Assembly (NCBI GenBank): GCA_937915925.1 | Contig: CALGGM010000158.1 | Span: 1 to 11,378, forward strand | Source: an uncultured Clostridia bacterium | GTDB taxonomy: Bacteria > Bacillota > Clostridia > Christensenellales > CAG-138 | Direction: 5' to 3' | Length of the DNA stretch: 11,378 nt | In this document: positions 1 through 6,942 of the stretch, piece after piece | Numbering within the stretch: the first letter of the stretch is position 1 | How the letters are laid out: every line of letters starts with the position of its first letter | Program-made: the position numbers and the translations under genes | The notes under the pieces: generated by a model | The model's input: the letters and a program-made list of their open reading frames with translations, nothing else | Database searches by the model: none | What the model was told of the DNA's origin: nothing

Positions 1-52
1 TTCATTTGAATCATCTCGCCGCAAATGGTCTGACCCCTTTTGCGACAGCCTG

Positions 53-87
53 AGGGATCGGTTCACGATCCCTTTTGTCGTTTTTTT
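53..87 (+). terminator. Intrinsic terminator of an upstream plus-strand unit
   Basis: An 8-bp perfect stem (AGGGATCG at 53-60 pairing with CGATCCCT at 66-73) with a 5-base loop is followed by TTTTGTCGTTTTTTT. The T-rich run is only on the plus strand, so it should stop plus-strand transcription entering from the left. The +3 frame is open from the window edge to a TGA at 51-53, so it may carry the last residues of an outside gene, but 16 codons are too few to claim a CDS. Confidence 0.7.
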
Positions 88-93
88 GGTATT

Positions 94-189
94 GCGGGAC
101 GCCGGGGTCGGCGTCCCCTACAGGATTGTTACGGCGGGCGGATACGATCCGCCCCTACGGTATGCTCACGCGCGTACCGTCACCCCTAC
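94..189. repeat. Three tandem hairpin units, each ending in CCCCTAC
   Basis: Three inverted repeats lie in a row: GGGACGCC/GGCGTCCC (96-103 with 110-117), GGGCGGAT/ATCCGCCC (136-143 with 147-154) and ACGGTA/TACCGT (157-162 with 175-180). Each is followed by CCCCTAC (115-121, 152-158, 183-189), which reads GTAGGGG on the minus strand. The first two units resemble REP-like intergenic elements I recall from many bacterial genomes, though copy number cannot be checked here. The third GTAGGGG contains the TAG stop codon of the anti-sigma gene at 186-188. Confidence 0.6.
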
Positions 190-1775
190 TGCACGTTCAG
201 CGTAATCGCGTACTGCGGGAAGTCCGTCAGGATCTCGTTCGCGTCCCAGCCGGAGACGCCCGCGTCGCTCCAAACGGTCTCGCCGTAATCCGGGTTCAGA
301 ACGCCGTGCGACTGTTTGTCGGTGTCGTTGACCTCGATCGATTCATACCAGCGCAGACGCGGGATCATTGTGATCGTTTTGATCGACTGCAGCATGTCGT
401 ACGGGACCTCCGAGATCCCGTAACAGGTGAACAGCAGCGTTCCGTCCTCCTTCTGCTCGCATTGATAGGAATTCATGTACCACGTTCCGCTTTCGCCGTT
501 GAGCAGCACCTTGAACTCCAGCGACGCCGCGAACGCCTCGCGCTCGTCGTTTGTCCAATTTTCCGGCACGCGGATGCGGACGTTGATGTCATGGATGCCG
601 AGCGCGTCCGCCTGTGCGCTTTCCAAGGTCATCGTCAGACCTTCCGCCGACATGCGCTGCTTTGAGAACGACGTGCGGTCGTCTTGATAGTTGTCGTCCG
701 ACTTGCCGAAGTCGTGCGTGGTCTTGACCGCCGTCACCGTCTCTGCGCCCCACACGACCGAGCCGTCCGTGCTTTCGATCCGGCTTGCCGCAAGCGTTTC
801 GTGCGCCCGCACATTGACCGTGATCGTGCCAAGCTGTGCCTTGAAGAGTTCCGTATTCGGGACCCATACGCCGTCGCCACGATCCTCCTCGCAAACCGTG
901 ACTTCATAGAGCACCTTGACCGTCAGGTTGCCGTTTTCGTCCGCGTGATCCGGCACGCCGTCCTTTGCGTAGATCGTCGCGACCGCCTTGAGACCGTTCT
1001 GTTCGAGGTATTCCCGATTCATCCGATCGATCTCCGCCTGCGCGTCTTCCGTCTTGTTTTCGCCCATCAGCCCCTTCTCCACCAAGGTCTGATAGTACGG
1101 ATCCAGCGCGCCGGACAGATCGAGCATGCCGACAAACTCCGTGCCGTCCGCAAGTTCATAGTAGATGCGTCCCATCGGCGGCTCGTACAACGGCCATTGA
1201 CCGGTCAGATATTCCTCGTCGGGACCGTTTTCATAGAGCCCCCACACCGCGTACGGATCGACCTGCACGCCGGTCTGCGTACCGCCGGTGAAGCCCTCCA
1301 AGAGGTACAGACCCGAAAGCCCGTTCATGCGCACCGTCTGATAGAAGTACGTCCCGTCGTACATCGCGTCGCCAAGCGCGACGTCGCTGTTTTCATAGAA
1401 GAATTCCGAGATTCTCAATGCGCCCTCGCTGTTGACGGCTTCGGAATTCGTGCGGTCGATCGGGATCAGCTTGAACCCGTCCTCGTCCGGCGACGCGATC
1501 AGCGCGTCGATCTCCGGGATCGCTTCGCGCTCGTCCGGCTTCACCGTGAGATAGTCCTGCGGGGTCGTGACCCCAAACCATGAAAGTACCTCCGCCCTGG
1601 CAGACGGAATCAGAAATACCGTCCCGATAAGCAGCGCAAACGACGCCGCCGCGATCGCGACCGTCCGTTTCCACGCGAAGGTTCTTTTTTTCTGCATCTT
1701 CGCCTTTGCCTTGACCACCGTGTCGTTGACCGCACGGTCGTGAATCATCTGTTTGAAAAAATCATGTTCGTTCAT
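186..1775 (-). CDS. Membrane anti-sigma factor, DUF4179-like (copy 1)
   Basis: This 529-residue protein has the layout of DUF4179-type anti-sigma factors. A short cytoplasmic N-terminus (about 1-36, rich in charged residues) should hold the sigma factor. One membrane segment follows (about 37-57), and the junction motif SARAEVLSWFG (58-68) leads into a long extracellular part that probably senses a surface signal. Its ATG overlaps the TGA of the sigma gene (ATGA, 1772-1775), with an AGGAG site upstream, so the two are translationally coupled. It is paralogous to the product at 2530-4221: both have the RAEV-SWF junction, the FKVLLNGE segment and a PQYAITL ending. The extracellular ligand is unknown. 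The stop codon sits in a repeat unit, but the C-terminus matches its paralog in length, so it is not truncated. Family call is firm; partner sigma is inferred from position. Confidence 0.85.
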   Translation of the reverse strand: MNEHDFFKQMIHDRAVNDTVVKAKAKMQKKRTFAWKRTVAIAAASFALLIGTVFLIPSARAEVLSWFGVTTPQDYLTVKPDEREAIPEIDALIASPDEDGFKLIPIDRTNSEAVNSEGALRISEFFYENSDVALGDAMYDGTYFYQTVRMNGLSGLYLLEGFTGGTQTGVQVDPYAVWGLYENGPDEEYLTGQWPLYEPPMGRIYYELADGTEFVGMLDLSGALDPYYQTLVEKGLMGENKTEDAQAEIDRMNREYLEQNGLKAVATIYAKDGVPDHADENGNLTVKVLYEVTVCEEDRGDGVWVPNTELFKAQLGTITVNVRAHETLAASRIESTDGSVVWGAETVTAVKTTHDFGKSDDNYQDDRTSFSKQRMSAEGLTMTLESAQADALGIHDINVRIRVPENWTNDEREAFAASLEFKVLLNGESGTWYMNSYQCEQKEDGTLLFTCYGISEVPYDMLQSIKTITMIPRLRWYESIEVNDTDKQSHGVLNPDYGETVWSDAGVSGWDANEILTDFPQYAITLNVQ

Positions 1776-2302
1776 GCTTGTCTCCTTTCCTGTTCCCTGC
1801 GTTCCAGCATGGCGCGAATCCGCTCACGCGTGCGGTACAGCCGCTGCCGCACCGCCTCCTCACCGATGCCGAGCGCGTCCGCGATCTGCTTTTGCGAGCG
1901 GTCATAGCCGTAATAAAGCACGAATGCCCTGCGGTTCAGCTCCGGCTCATGCTCTAAAAGCCGCCAGATTTCGTCCGCACGCTCCTCCTTGAGAAGCCGC
2001 TCGTCGATCGGCGTGTCGTCCGCTGTGACGTCGAAATCCTCCGGCATCGGCTGCTCCACGCGCTTCCGCTTTGCCGCGCTTCGATAGTAGCCCGCAAGCA
2101 CCTTTTTTGCGACCGAAAAGAGGTACCGCCGCGGGTCGAGGATCGGCAGCGCGCCGCGCGTCAGCCTTGTGTAGAACCGCCGATAGACCTCCTGAAATAG
2201 GTCCTCCGCCTCCGGGTCCGCGTTCGTGCGGAGCATCAGATAGCGCAGCAGATCGTCGCGCGTTTCCGCATAGATGCGATCAAATCGTTCATGTTGTTCC
2301 AT
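1772..2302 (-). CDS. ECF-type RNA polymerase sigma factor (copy 1)
   Basis: This 176-residue protein is a two-domain sigma-70 family factor. Region 2 spans about residues 5-80, with the core-binding segment DPEAEDLFQEVY at 29-40. Region 4 spans about 110-168, with a helix-turn-helix around SQKQIADALGIGEEAVRQRL that reads the -35 element. The ATG at 2302 is chosen because GAAAAGGA lies 8 bases upstream of it. In-frame alternatives are an ATG at 2308 (only 2 bases from that site) and a GTG at 2332, which would make the leader coding. It is co-transcribed with the anti-sigma gene and should be held at the membrane until a signal releases it. Family assignment is secure; the regulon is unknown. 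Confidence 0.9.
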   Translation of the reverse strand: MEQHERFDRIYAETRDDLLRYLMLRTNADPEAEDLFQEVYRRFYTRLTRGALPILDPRRYLFSVAKKVLAGYYRSAAKRKRVEQPMPEDFDVTADDTPIDERLLKEERADEIWRLLEHEPELNRRAFVLYYGYDRSQKQIADALGIGEEAVRQRLYRTRERIRAMLERREQERRQA

Positions 2303-2342
2303 AAGCATTTTCCTTTTCAAAACCGGTTTCACCTATGAAGAG
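2290..2342 (-). promoter_or_regulatory. Conserved leader of the sigma gene, copy 1
   Basis: This block ahead of and into the sigma gene matches 4744-4796 at 50 of 53 bases. It contains a 10-bp palindrome AAACCGGTTT, the ribosome binding site and the first 13 coding bases. Because the coding sequence beyond it diverges at many positions, the block is probably constrained as DNA or RNA. It could instead be coding from the GTG at 2332, giving a MKPVLK start, but that reading depends on a GTG with no clear ribosome binding site. Confidence 0.5.
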
Positions 2343-2367
2343 GCGGGAAATGGAAAAAAGATAACGC

Positions 2368-2381
2368 AGAATCGTGATTCT
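2368..2381. promoter_or_regulatory. 14-base palindrome at the predicted start of transcription
   Basis: AGAATC and GATTCT flank a 2-base centre and overlap the predicted +1 of the promoter at 2388-2417. A dyad at this position could bind a dimeric repressor or form a small hairpin at the mRNA 5' end. No identity can be assigned, and no matching dyad is visible ahead of the second sigma gene. Confidence 0.3.
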
Positions 2382-2387
2382 TTGTTC

Positions 2388-2417
2388 ATTTTAGCAGATA
2401 CGGACCCGTTTTGTCAT
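2388..2417 (-). promoter_or_regulatory. Sigma-A type promoter of sigma/anti-sigma pair 1
   Basis: On the minus strand, ATGACA (2412-2417) and TAAAAT (2388-2393) are separated by 18 bases, each one mismatch from consensus. An extended -10 TG lies directly before it (TGCTAAAAT). Transcription would start near 2381, leaving a leader of about 80 bases before the ATG at 2302. This suggests housekeeping transcription of the pair in addition to any autoregulation. Confidence 0.55.
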
Positions 2418-2429
2418 TCATATTACAAA

Positions 2430-2463
2430 GCGCCCCGCCGTGCCGAAAGGCGCAGCGAGGCGG
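2430..2463. repeat. GC-rich imperfect inverted repeat
   Basis: Nested complementary segments GCGCC/GGCGC (2430-2434 with 2449-2453), CCGCC/GGCGG (2435-2439 with 2459-2463) and GCC-GAAA-GGC (2442-2451) could fold in competing ways. It sits between the stop-abutting repeat of the second anti-sigma gene and the promoter of the first sigma gene. It may be part of the same mobile or REP-like element, or a weak minus-strand terminator; no T-run supports the latter. Confidence 0.35.
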
Positions 2464-2474
2464 TTTGCGGTTTC

Positions 2475-2529
2475 AAAAGCCTTCCCCCTTGGGTGGGGAA
2501 GGTGTCGCCGAAGGCGACGGATGAGGGGG
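2475..2529. repeat. Two-hairpin intergenic repeat abutting a stop codon
   Basis: Hairpin one pairs CCTTCCCC (2480-2487) with GGGGAAGG (2495-2502). Hairpin two pairs GTCGCC (2504-2509) with GGCGAC (2513-2518) around GAA. The element ends in GATGAGGGGG directly against the TAA of the anti-sigma gene at 2530. I recall near-identical elements in many gut Clostridia genomes. On the minus strand the last hairpin is followed by CTTTTG, so it may also work as a weak terminator for that gene. Confidence 0.6.
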
Positions 2530-4221
2530 TTATTTCACATACAGCGTGATTGCGTACTGCGGGTATTCGGTATGGGCGGCTTCGGTGTTCCAGCCCGTCA
2601 CGCCGAACGGGCTCCACGCGGTCTCGCCGTATGTCGGATTGAGAATGCCGACCGATTCGTGATTCCTGCCGTCTGCGTCCTGCGTCTGCATGTCGACCGA
2701 ACGGATCGAGCGGACGTCCGGCACAAGCGTGATCGATTCCACGCTCTTAAGAAGCGCATACGGCACGTTTACAAGCTCGCCCACCGTGAACAGCACGGTG
2801 CCGTCGTCCTCGACCGTGCAGCCGTACGGACTCACGATCCAGTCGCCTCGCTCGCCGTTCAGCAGCACCTTGAACGTCAGCGACGCCGCAAGCGCTTCGC
2901 GATCCTCCACCGTCCAGCTTTCCGGCACGCGAATGCGCACCGCGAGATCGCGCACGCCGAGCGCGGAGATCTCCGCCCGTTCCGTTTCCGCCGTCATCGT
3001 GACGCCTTCCATCGAAACAAGCTGTTTGTACAGGGAAATGCGGTCGTCGTCCTCGCTGTCCTCATCCTTGCCGAAATCGATTTCGACCCTGCTGAGCGCG
3101 ACCGTTTCCGCGCCCCACGCGACGGTCTCGTCAGCGTTCGCCGCCGAATACCGTTCGATGTCTTGGTACGCAGTTAAATTAAAGCTTGCCGTGCCGAGCT
3201 CTGCTTCCAAAAACAGTTCATAGCTTCCGGACAGATCCGTCCCGGCGCGGTACACCACGGCGCCCGAAAGGATCCCGTTTTCGTCGGCATACGGCAGCAG
3301 CGCATGCAGGGCGTTTTCGACCGCGACGTCCCTGCCGTCTTTCAAAAAGACGTCGGGCCCGTTGACCTCCCACTTGCGGATCACGCCCTTGATCTCCTTG
3401 CCCTTGAGCCACTCGACCGTTTCTCTGCTGATTTGTTCGCGCTCCGCCTCGGTCAGCAGTTCATGCCCGTGCCGTCTTCCGATCGGGTTGTCGAAATCCG
3501 GCATGGAGATCGGGCCGAACGGGACCTCCGTCCCGTCCTCGAGCACCAGAAAGAACACGCCCTTCTGTGGCTCGTACAGGGAAACCGTCCCGTTTTGGTA
3601 CGTCTCCGGCACTTTGCCGTGCTCAAAGTACTGCGCAAGATCGTCCTTCCCGATGCGAACCTGCGTCGCGTTGCCGCCCGTGAACGCCTCCACGGTGGGC
3701 AGTGCGGAAAGCCCCTTCATCGTGACCGACAGATACAGATCGTGTCCGTCGAACATCGATTCGCCGAGCTCCATGCAGAAGTCCGCGGCGATCTGCTGCC
3801 AGATCGGTTCGTCGCAAACCGCGAGGATCTTGTTATTCGTAAACGAACCGACGGGCGTATGCGGCTCCTCCATGATCGGCGCGTCCGTTTCCTTTACGGT
3901 CGGAACGTGTTCTTCCGCAACCTCGGTCGCAGGCGGCAGAATCAGGCTGTCCAGCGCCTCCACCGGCGCGCGGGCGTCCGGATCCTCGGTAAGATACCGT
4001 CCCGGACCTGCGGGACGAAACCACGAAAACACCTCCGCCCTTGCCTTCGGGATCAGAAGCACCGTGGCGACAAGCACCGCGAACGACGCAAGCGCAATCG
4101 CCGTTGCTTTTCTCCAAACGACGCGCTTTTTAGGGATCGGCGCGCACGCCCTCCGTTCGACCGCACCGTCGTCGACGGCATACCTTTGGATCATTGTTTC
4201 ATAATATTCCGCTTCGTTCAT
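2530..4221 (-). CDS. Membrane anti-sigma factor, DUF4179-like (copy 2)
   Basis: This 563-residue paralog of the product at 186-1775 has the same architecture. It has a cytoplasmic N-terminus of about 38 residues, one membrane helix (about 38-58), the junction KARAEVFSWFR, and a long extracellular region ending in YPQYAITLYVK. The extracellular part diverges strongly from copy 1 just after the membrane: residues about 70-130 hold a Pro/Glu/Thr-rich insert. This suggests the two copies sense different signals. The gene starts 4 bases after the sigma gene TAA, with GGAAAGGAG 9 bases before the ATG. It should bind the sigma factor encoded at 4226-4756. Function is by family; the signal is unknown. 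Confidence 0.85.
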   Translation of the reverse strand: MNEAEYYETMIQRYAVDDGAVERRACAPIPKKRVVWRKATAIALASFAVLVATVLLIPKARAEVFSWFRPAGPGRYLTEDPDARAPVEALDSLILPPATEVAEEHVPTVKETDAPIMEEPHTPVGSFTNNKILAVCDEPIWQQIAADFCMELGESMFDGHDLYLSVTMKGLSALPTVEAFTGGNATQVRIGKDDLAQYFEHGKVPETYQNGTVSLYEPQKGVFFLVLEDGTEVPFGPISMPDFDNPIGRRHGHELLTEAEREQISRETVEWLKGKEIKGVIRKWEVNGPDVFLKDGRDVAVENALHALLPYADENGILSGAVVYRAGTDLSGSYELFLEAELGTASFNLTAYQDIERYSAANADETVAWGAETVALSRVEIDFGKDEDSEDDDRISLYKQLVSMEGVTMTAETERAEISALGVRDLAVRIRVPESWTVEDREALAASLTFKVLLNGERGDWIVSPYGCTVEDDGTVLFTVGELVNVPYALLKSVESITLVPDVRSIRSVDMQTQDADGRNHESVGILNPTYGETAWSPFGVTGWNTEAAHTEYPQYAITLYVK

Positions 4222-4225
4222 AAGC

Positions 4226-4756
4226 TTACTCCTTTCCGTTTTCGTCCTGCTCCGACGAAAGCAGGGCGCGAATGCGCTGCCGCGTCCGAAACAGCCGCTG
4301 TGTCACCGTGCCTTCCGTAATGCCGAGCGCTTCGCCGATCTCCTTCTGTGACTTTTGACAGCCGTAAAACAGCAGAAACACCCTGCGGTTCAGCTCGGGC
4401 TCGCGTTCTAAAAGCCGCCACACCTCGCCCATGCGCTCCTCGATGAGCAGGCGTTCGTCGACCGTCGGCTCCTCCGACACGGCGTCGAAATCCTCCGGGA
4501 TCGGCTGCTCCGCGCGCTTCCGTTTCGCCGTCTGCTGATAATAGCGGGACAGCTCCTTTCTCGCAATCGCAAAGACGTAGCGCTTCGGATCAAGGATCGG
4601 GAAGGCGCTGCGCCGCATGCGAATGTAGAGCTTGCGGTAGACCTCCTGAAACAGGTCCTCCGCCTCTGGGTCCGCGTTCGTTCGGATCATCAGAAAACGC
4701 AGCAGCTCGTCGCGCGTCTCCGTGTAGATTCGGTTGAATTGTGCATGTTGTTCCAT
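4226..4756 (-). CDS. ECF-type RNA polymerase sigma factor (copy 2)
   Basis: This 176-residue paralog of the sigma factor at 1772-2302 keeps the core-binding segment DPEAEDLFQEVY unchanged. It also keeps a region 4 helix-turn-helix (SQKEIGEALGITEGTVTQRL). Differences cluster in the region 4 recognition helix (TEGTVTQRLFRT against GEEAVRQRLYRT) and in the linker at about 90-105, so the copies may read different promoters. The ATG at 4756 is supported by a GGA site 8 bases upstream; ATG 4762 and GTG 4786 are in-frame alternatives. It is followed after 4 bases by its anti-sigma gene. No strong sigma-A promoter is visible between it and the terminator at 4840; TTATAAG at 4786-4792 is the only weak -10 candidate. 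Confidence 0.9.
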   Translation of the reverse strand: MEQHAQFNRIYTETRDELLRFLMIRTNADPEAEDLFQEVYRKLYIRMRRSAFPILDPKRYVFAIARKELSRYYQQTAKRKRAEQPIPEDFDAVSEEPTVDERLLIEERMGEVWRLLEREPELNRRVFLLFYGCQKSQKEIGEALGITEGTVTQRLFRTRQRIRALLSSEQDENGKE

Positions 4757-4796
4757 AAGCATTTTCCATTTCAAAACCGGTTTCACTTATAAAGAG
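4744..4796 (-). promoter_or_regulatory. Conserved leader of the sigma gene, copy 2
   Basis: This is the partner of the block at 2290-2342, with the same AAACCGGTTT palindrome, ATGCTTATG double start and ribosome binding site. One of the three differences falls inside the ribosome binding site (AAATGGA here, AAAAGGA in copy 1), so copy 2 may be translated less well. Beyond position 4796 the two upstream regions are unrelated. Confidence 0.5.
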
Positions 4797-4839
4797 CACC
4801 GCAGGCTTCAAAATCTTACAGAAAACGGAAAGAAAGGAT

Positions 4840-4894
4840 AAAAAAGGGCTGCTCTGAAAACATCATAAATAGAAATTAATTTCAGAGCAGCCCT
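4840..4894 (-). terminator. Intrinsic terminator of the DUF3990-to-HD operon
   Basis: A perfect 15-bp stem pairs 4845-4859 with 4880-4894 (AGGGCTGCTCTGAAA on the minus strand) around a 20-base AT-rich loop. On the minus strand it is followed by a run of T. It begins 15 bases after the TAA of the HD gene and cleanly separates that operon from the sigma pair. The loop side contains GAAATTAATTTC, an alternative short palindrome. Confidence 0.85.
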
Positions 4895-4909
4895 GTTGAT
4901 CGTTTGTCG

Positions 4910-5899
4910 TTATTCGCCCATAAGCCACTCGGTCTGGGGATCGGAGCGGAAGGCGGTCACGGCGGTGTGAAACGCTTCGGAGTATACGGAGACGCGTCCG
5001 ATACCGATGATCAGCGGGTCGATATAGCGCTTCTTTGCGGGGATCCTGCGCCACTGTCCTTCGCCGTCCGGCGCGTCCGCGCGGCGCATCGAGCGCAGCG
5101 TGCAGAACCGGTTCCATGCCGCAGCCGTAGGTTCACAGGCGGTGAGCTTTGCGATCACCGCGGGCTCGGTCGAGGCAAGATCGGCTTCTTGAAGCACGCC
5201 GTGATCGAGCGCAAGGCGCAGCACTTCGGACAGCATCTGCATCGCGTAGCGGTCCTCGTCGGAGACGTAGATCCTCGAACATTCGAGCGACGCAAACGCA
5301 AAGTCCTCCGCCAGCGCCGCCGTGGAGAACGCAAGCTCGTCCACGCCGTCCTCGTTTGCCGCGACCGAAAGATCTTCGTAAAATGCCCTGACCGCCTCCG
5401 GCGTGCGGATGCGGTAGTTCAATAGATTCCCGAGCGTGTATTCAAGCCGGTCGGCACTAAGACGCGGCGAGTCGTTGTCCGCGATCGGATAGCGGTGATA
5501 GTCCGAGACGTCAAAGGTTTTGAGCCCGTGCGCATGCAGCGCGTTTTGCAGCGCCGCGTCGTTTGCGATGATCGTCTCCGTGCCGTCCTCGGTGGATTCC
5601 TGCGTCAGATAATCGCCTTTCAGAAAGTCCACGACGTGCGCGAACACGGGCGACGCGACGTCGTGCAGAAGCCCGGCAGCCGTCTGCTTCTCATCGTGCG
5701 TGAAGTGCCAGACGATCCGCCCGACGCCGACGCTGTGATCGAAGCGCGAGTACGGCAAAAGTCCGTTAAATCTTGCAAACGACGTGTACTCGCACCCGCA
5801 GTTCATGCCGACGTCTTTGAGTCTTTGCATGCACGGCGCGTCGAGACAATCCGAAAGGATGCGCGGGCAGTCCTCGGAATAGATCGCGTAATGTTCCAT
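4910..5899 (-). CDS. HD-domain phosphohydrolase, dNTPase/SAMHD1-like
   Basis: The 329-residue protein has the metal-binding pattern of HD hydrolases related to dGTPase and SAMHD1. RFDHSVGVGR at 52-61 supplies H55, LLHDVASPVFAH at 77-88 supplies H79 and D80, and SADRLEY at 148-154 supplies the distal D150. This family usually cleaves triphosphate from deoxynucleotides or acts on other phosphoesters; the substrate here is not shown by sequence. The region after about 165 is helical and typical of the family. The gene is last in a four-gene operon, starting 6 bases after the flavoprotein gene with a weak ribosome binding site, so it may depend on translational coupling. The fold is confident, the substrate is not. 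Confidence 0.75.
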   Translation of the reverse strand: MEHYAIYSEDCPRILSDCLDAPCMQRLKDVGMNCGCEYTSFARFNGLLPYSRFDHSVGVGRIVWHFTHDEKQTAAGLLHDVASPVFAHVVDFLKGDYLTQESTEDGTETIIANDAALQNALHAHGLKTFDVSDYHRYPIADNDSPRLSADRLEYTLGNLLNYRIRTPEAVRAFYEDLSVAANEDGVDELAFSTAALAEDFAFASLECSRIYVSDEDRYAMQMLSEVLRLALDHGVLQEADLASTEPAVIAKLTACEPTAAAWNRFCTLRSMRRADAPDGEGQWRRIPAKKRYIDPLIIGIGRVSVYSEAFHTAVTAFRSDPQTEWLMGE

Positions 5900-5905
5900 C
5901 GCGGA

Positions 5906-6535
5906 TCACTTGCCGTCCGGGAAGCTCGTAAAGCAGCCGGTTTCCGGCTCGGACAGACCGTTCGCTTCCTTTTCACGCGCGATCGCGCGGATCAGAAACG
6001 CCATGTTTTTCGCAAGGTTTCGCATGGTCTCCAAGCCTTCGAGGTCCTTTTCGACGTCCTCGGCGGTGAAGCCGTGCACCTGGTTCCAGTAGTTCGCCGA
6101 AGCGATCGGCATGGAGGAGATTGTGAAATACTTGTTCAGCACGTCGAACGACGCGGTATTCCCGCCCCTGCGGCAGCTGACGACCGCAGCGCCGACCTTC
6201 ATGTGCTTGGAAAAATCCGTGCTGTAAAAGAGTCGGTCGAGGAACGAAAGCAGCGTGCCGTTCGGCGAGCCGTAATAGACGGGGCTTCCCACGATCATCC
6301 CGTCCGCTTTTTCGAACAGCGGCGCGACCTCGTTGACCTTGTCATTGAATACGCAGCGGCTGTTTTTGGAGCAGAAGCCGCAGCTGACGCAGCCGCGCAC
6401 CGCTTCCTTGCCGACGTGGACCCAGTCCGTTTCGATCCCCTCCCGATGCAGGGTCGTTTCGATCTCTTTGAGCGCTCTTGCCGTGCAGCCGTTTGCCTTC
6501 GGGCTGCCGTTGATGAGTAATACGCGACGTGCCAT
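5906..6535 (-). CDS. Iron-sulfur flavoprotein-like NAD(P)H/FMN oxidoreductase
   Basis: The 209-residue protein has a flavodoxin-like fold. LLINGSPKANGCT (6-18) is the phosphate loop for FMN and GSPVYYGSP (83-91) is the second flavin-contact loop. Between them, C49, C52, C55 and C61 form a compact CX2CX2CX5C motif as in iron-sulfur flavoproteins that carry a 4Fe-4S cluster. It probably moves electrons to small acceptors in an anaerobic cell. The ATG has AAGGAG upstream and lies 1 base after the stop of the C_GCAxxG_C_C gene. That arrangement suggests coupled production of two Cys-rich redox proteins. The physiological acceptor is unknown. Confidence 0.8.
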   Translation of the reverse strand: MARRVLLINGSPKANGCTARALKEIETTLHREGIETDWVHVGKEAVRGCVSCGFCSKNSRCVFNDKVNEVAPLFEKADGMIVGSPVYYGSPNGTLLSFLDRLFYSTDFSKHMKVGAAVVSCRRGGNTASFDVLNKYFTISSMPIASANYWNQVHGFTAEDVEKDLEGLETMRNLAKNMAFLIRAIAREKEANGLSEPETGCFTSFPDGK

Positions 6536-6536
6536 A

Positions 6537-6932
6537 TCAGTTCTCCTTTTCTATGATAGTCTCGATCAGATCGACCGCGCAGCGCACGCAGTCGTCGCAC
6601 GGACACAGCACCCTGCCGGTGTCGCGTCCCTTCAAATCCTTGCAGAGCGACGCGCCGCACGCGTCGGTGAACGCCTGATGCAGCATACGCGCGTCACGCA
6701 TGACAGGCCGCTCCTCGCTCTTTACGGCGCCGAGCAGCAGCTCCGCGCCCACGAGCGCGCCGCACGTGCCTTCCATGCCGCCCATGCCCACGCCGAACGC
6801 CGCGCCGATCGCAAGAAGCTGCTCCTCGGTGTACGGCGTCTTGTCCGCGAACGCGCACAGCACCGCCTGACAGCAGTTATAGCCCGCATGCTTGCATTCG
6901 ATCGCTTCCTGTCTGCGTTCCGTTGTTTCCAT
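6537..6932 (-). CDS. C_GCAxxG_C_C family redox protein
   Basis: This 131-residue protein matches the C_GCAxxG_C_C family. It has GYNCCQAV at 17-24, GMGGMEGTCGALVG at 49-62 and a Cys-rich C-terminal part (C97, C110, C112, C115, C118). Members are small putative redox or metal-binding proteins of anaerobes with no settled reaction. The start is set at the ATG at 6932, which follows AAGGAGGAAGC; an in-frame GTG 18 bases earlier would place the ribosome binding site inside the gene. The upstream DUF3990 gene ends 10 bases before this start, and the flavoprotein gene follows after 1 base. Being sandwiched there suggests it works with the flavoprotein. Confidence 0.85.
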   Translation of the reverse strand: METTERRQEAIECKHAGYNCCQAVLCAFADKTPYTEEQLLAIGAAFGVGMGGMEGTCGALVGAELLLGAVKSEERPVMRDARMLHQAFTDACGASLCKDLKGRDTGRVLCPCDDCVRCAVDLIETIIEKEN

Positions 6933-6942
6933 GCTTCCTCCT

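Noticed and set aside
684..1583. 299-codon plus-strand frame opposite anti-sigma copy 1
   Set aside because: Arg- and Val-rich shadow without motifs or ribosome binding site; the same kind of shadow appears opposite copy 2 at 3304-4320.
2315..2332. ECF autoregulatory promoter with TGAAACC as -35 ahead of the sigma genes
   Set aside because: At 16-17 bases downstream there is no CGTA/CGTC-like -10, and that position holds the ribosome binding site and start codon, so the transcript would be leaderless.
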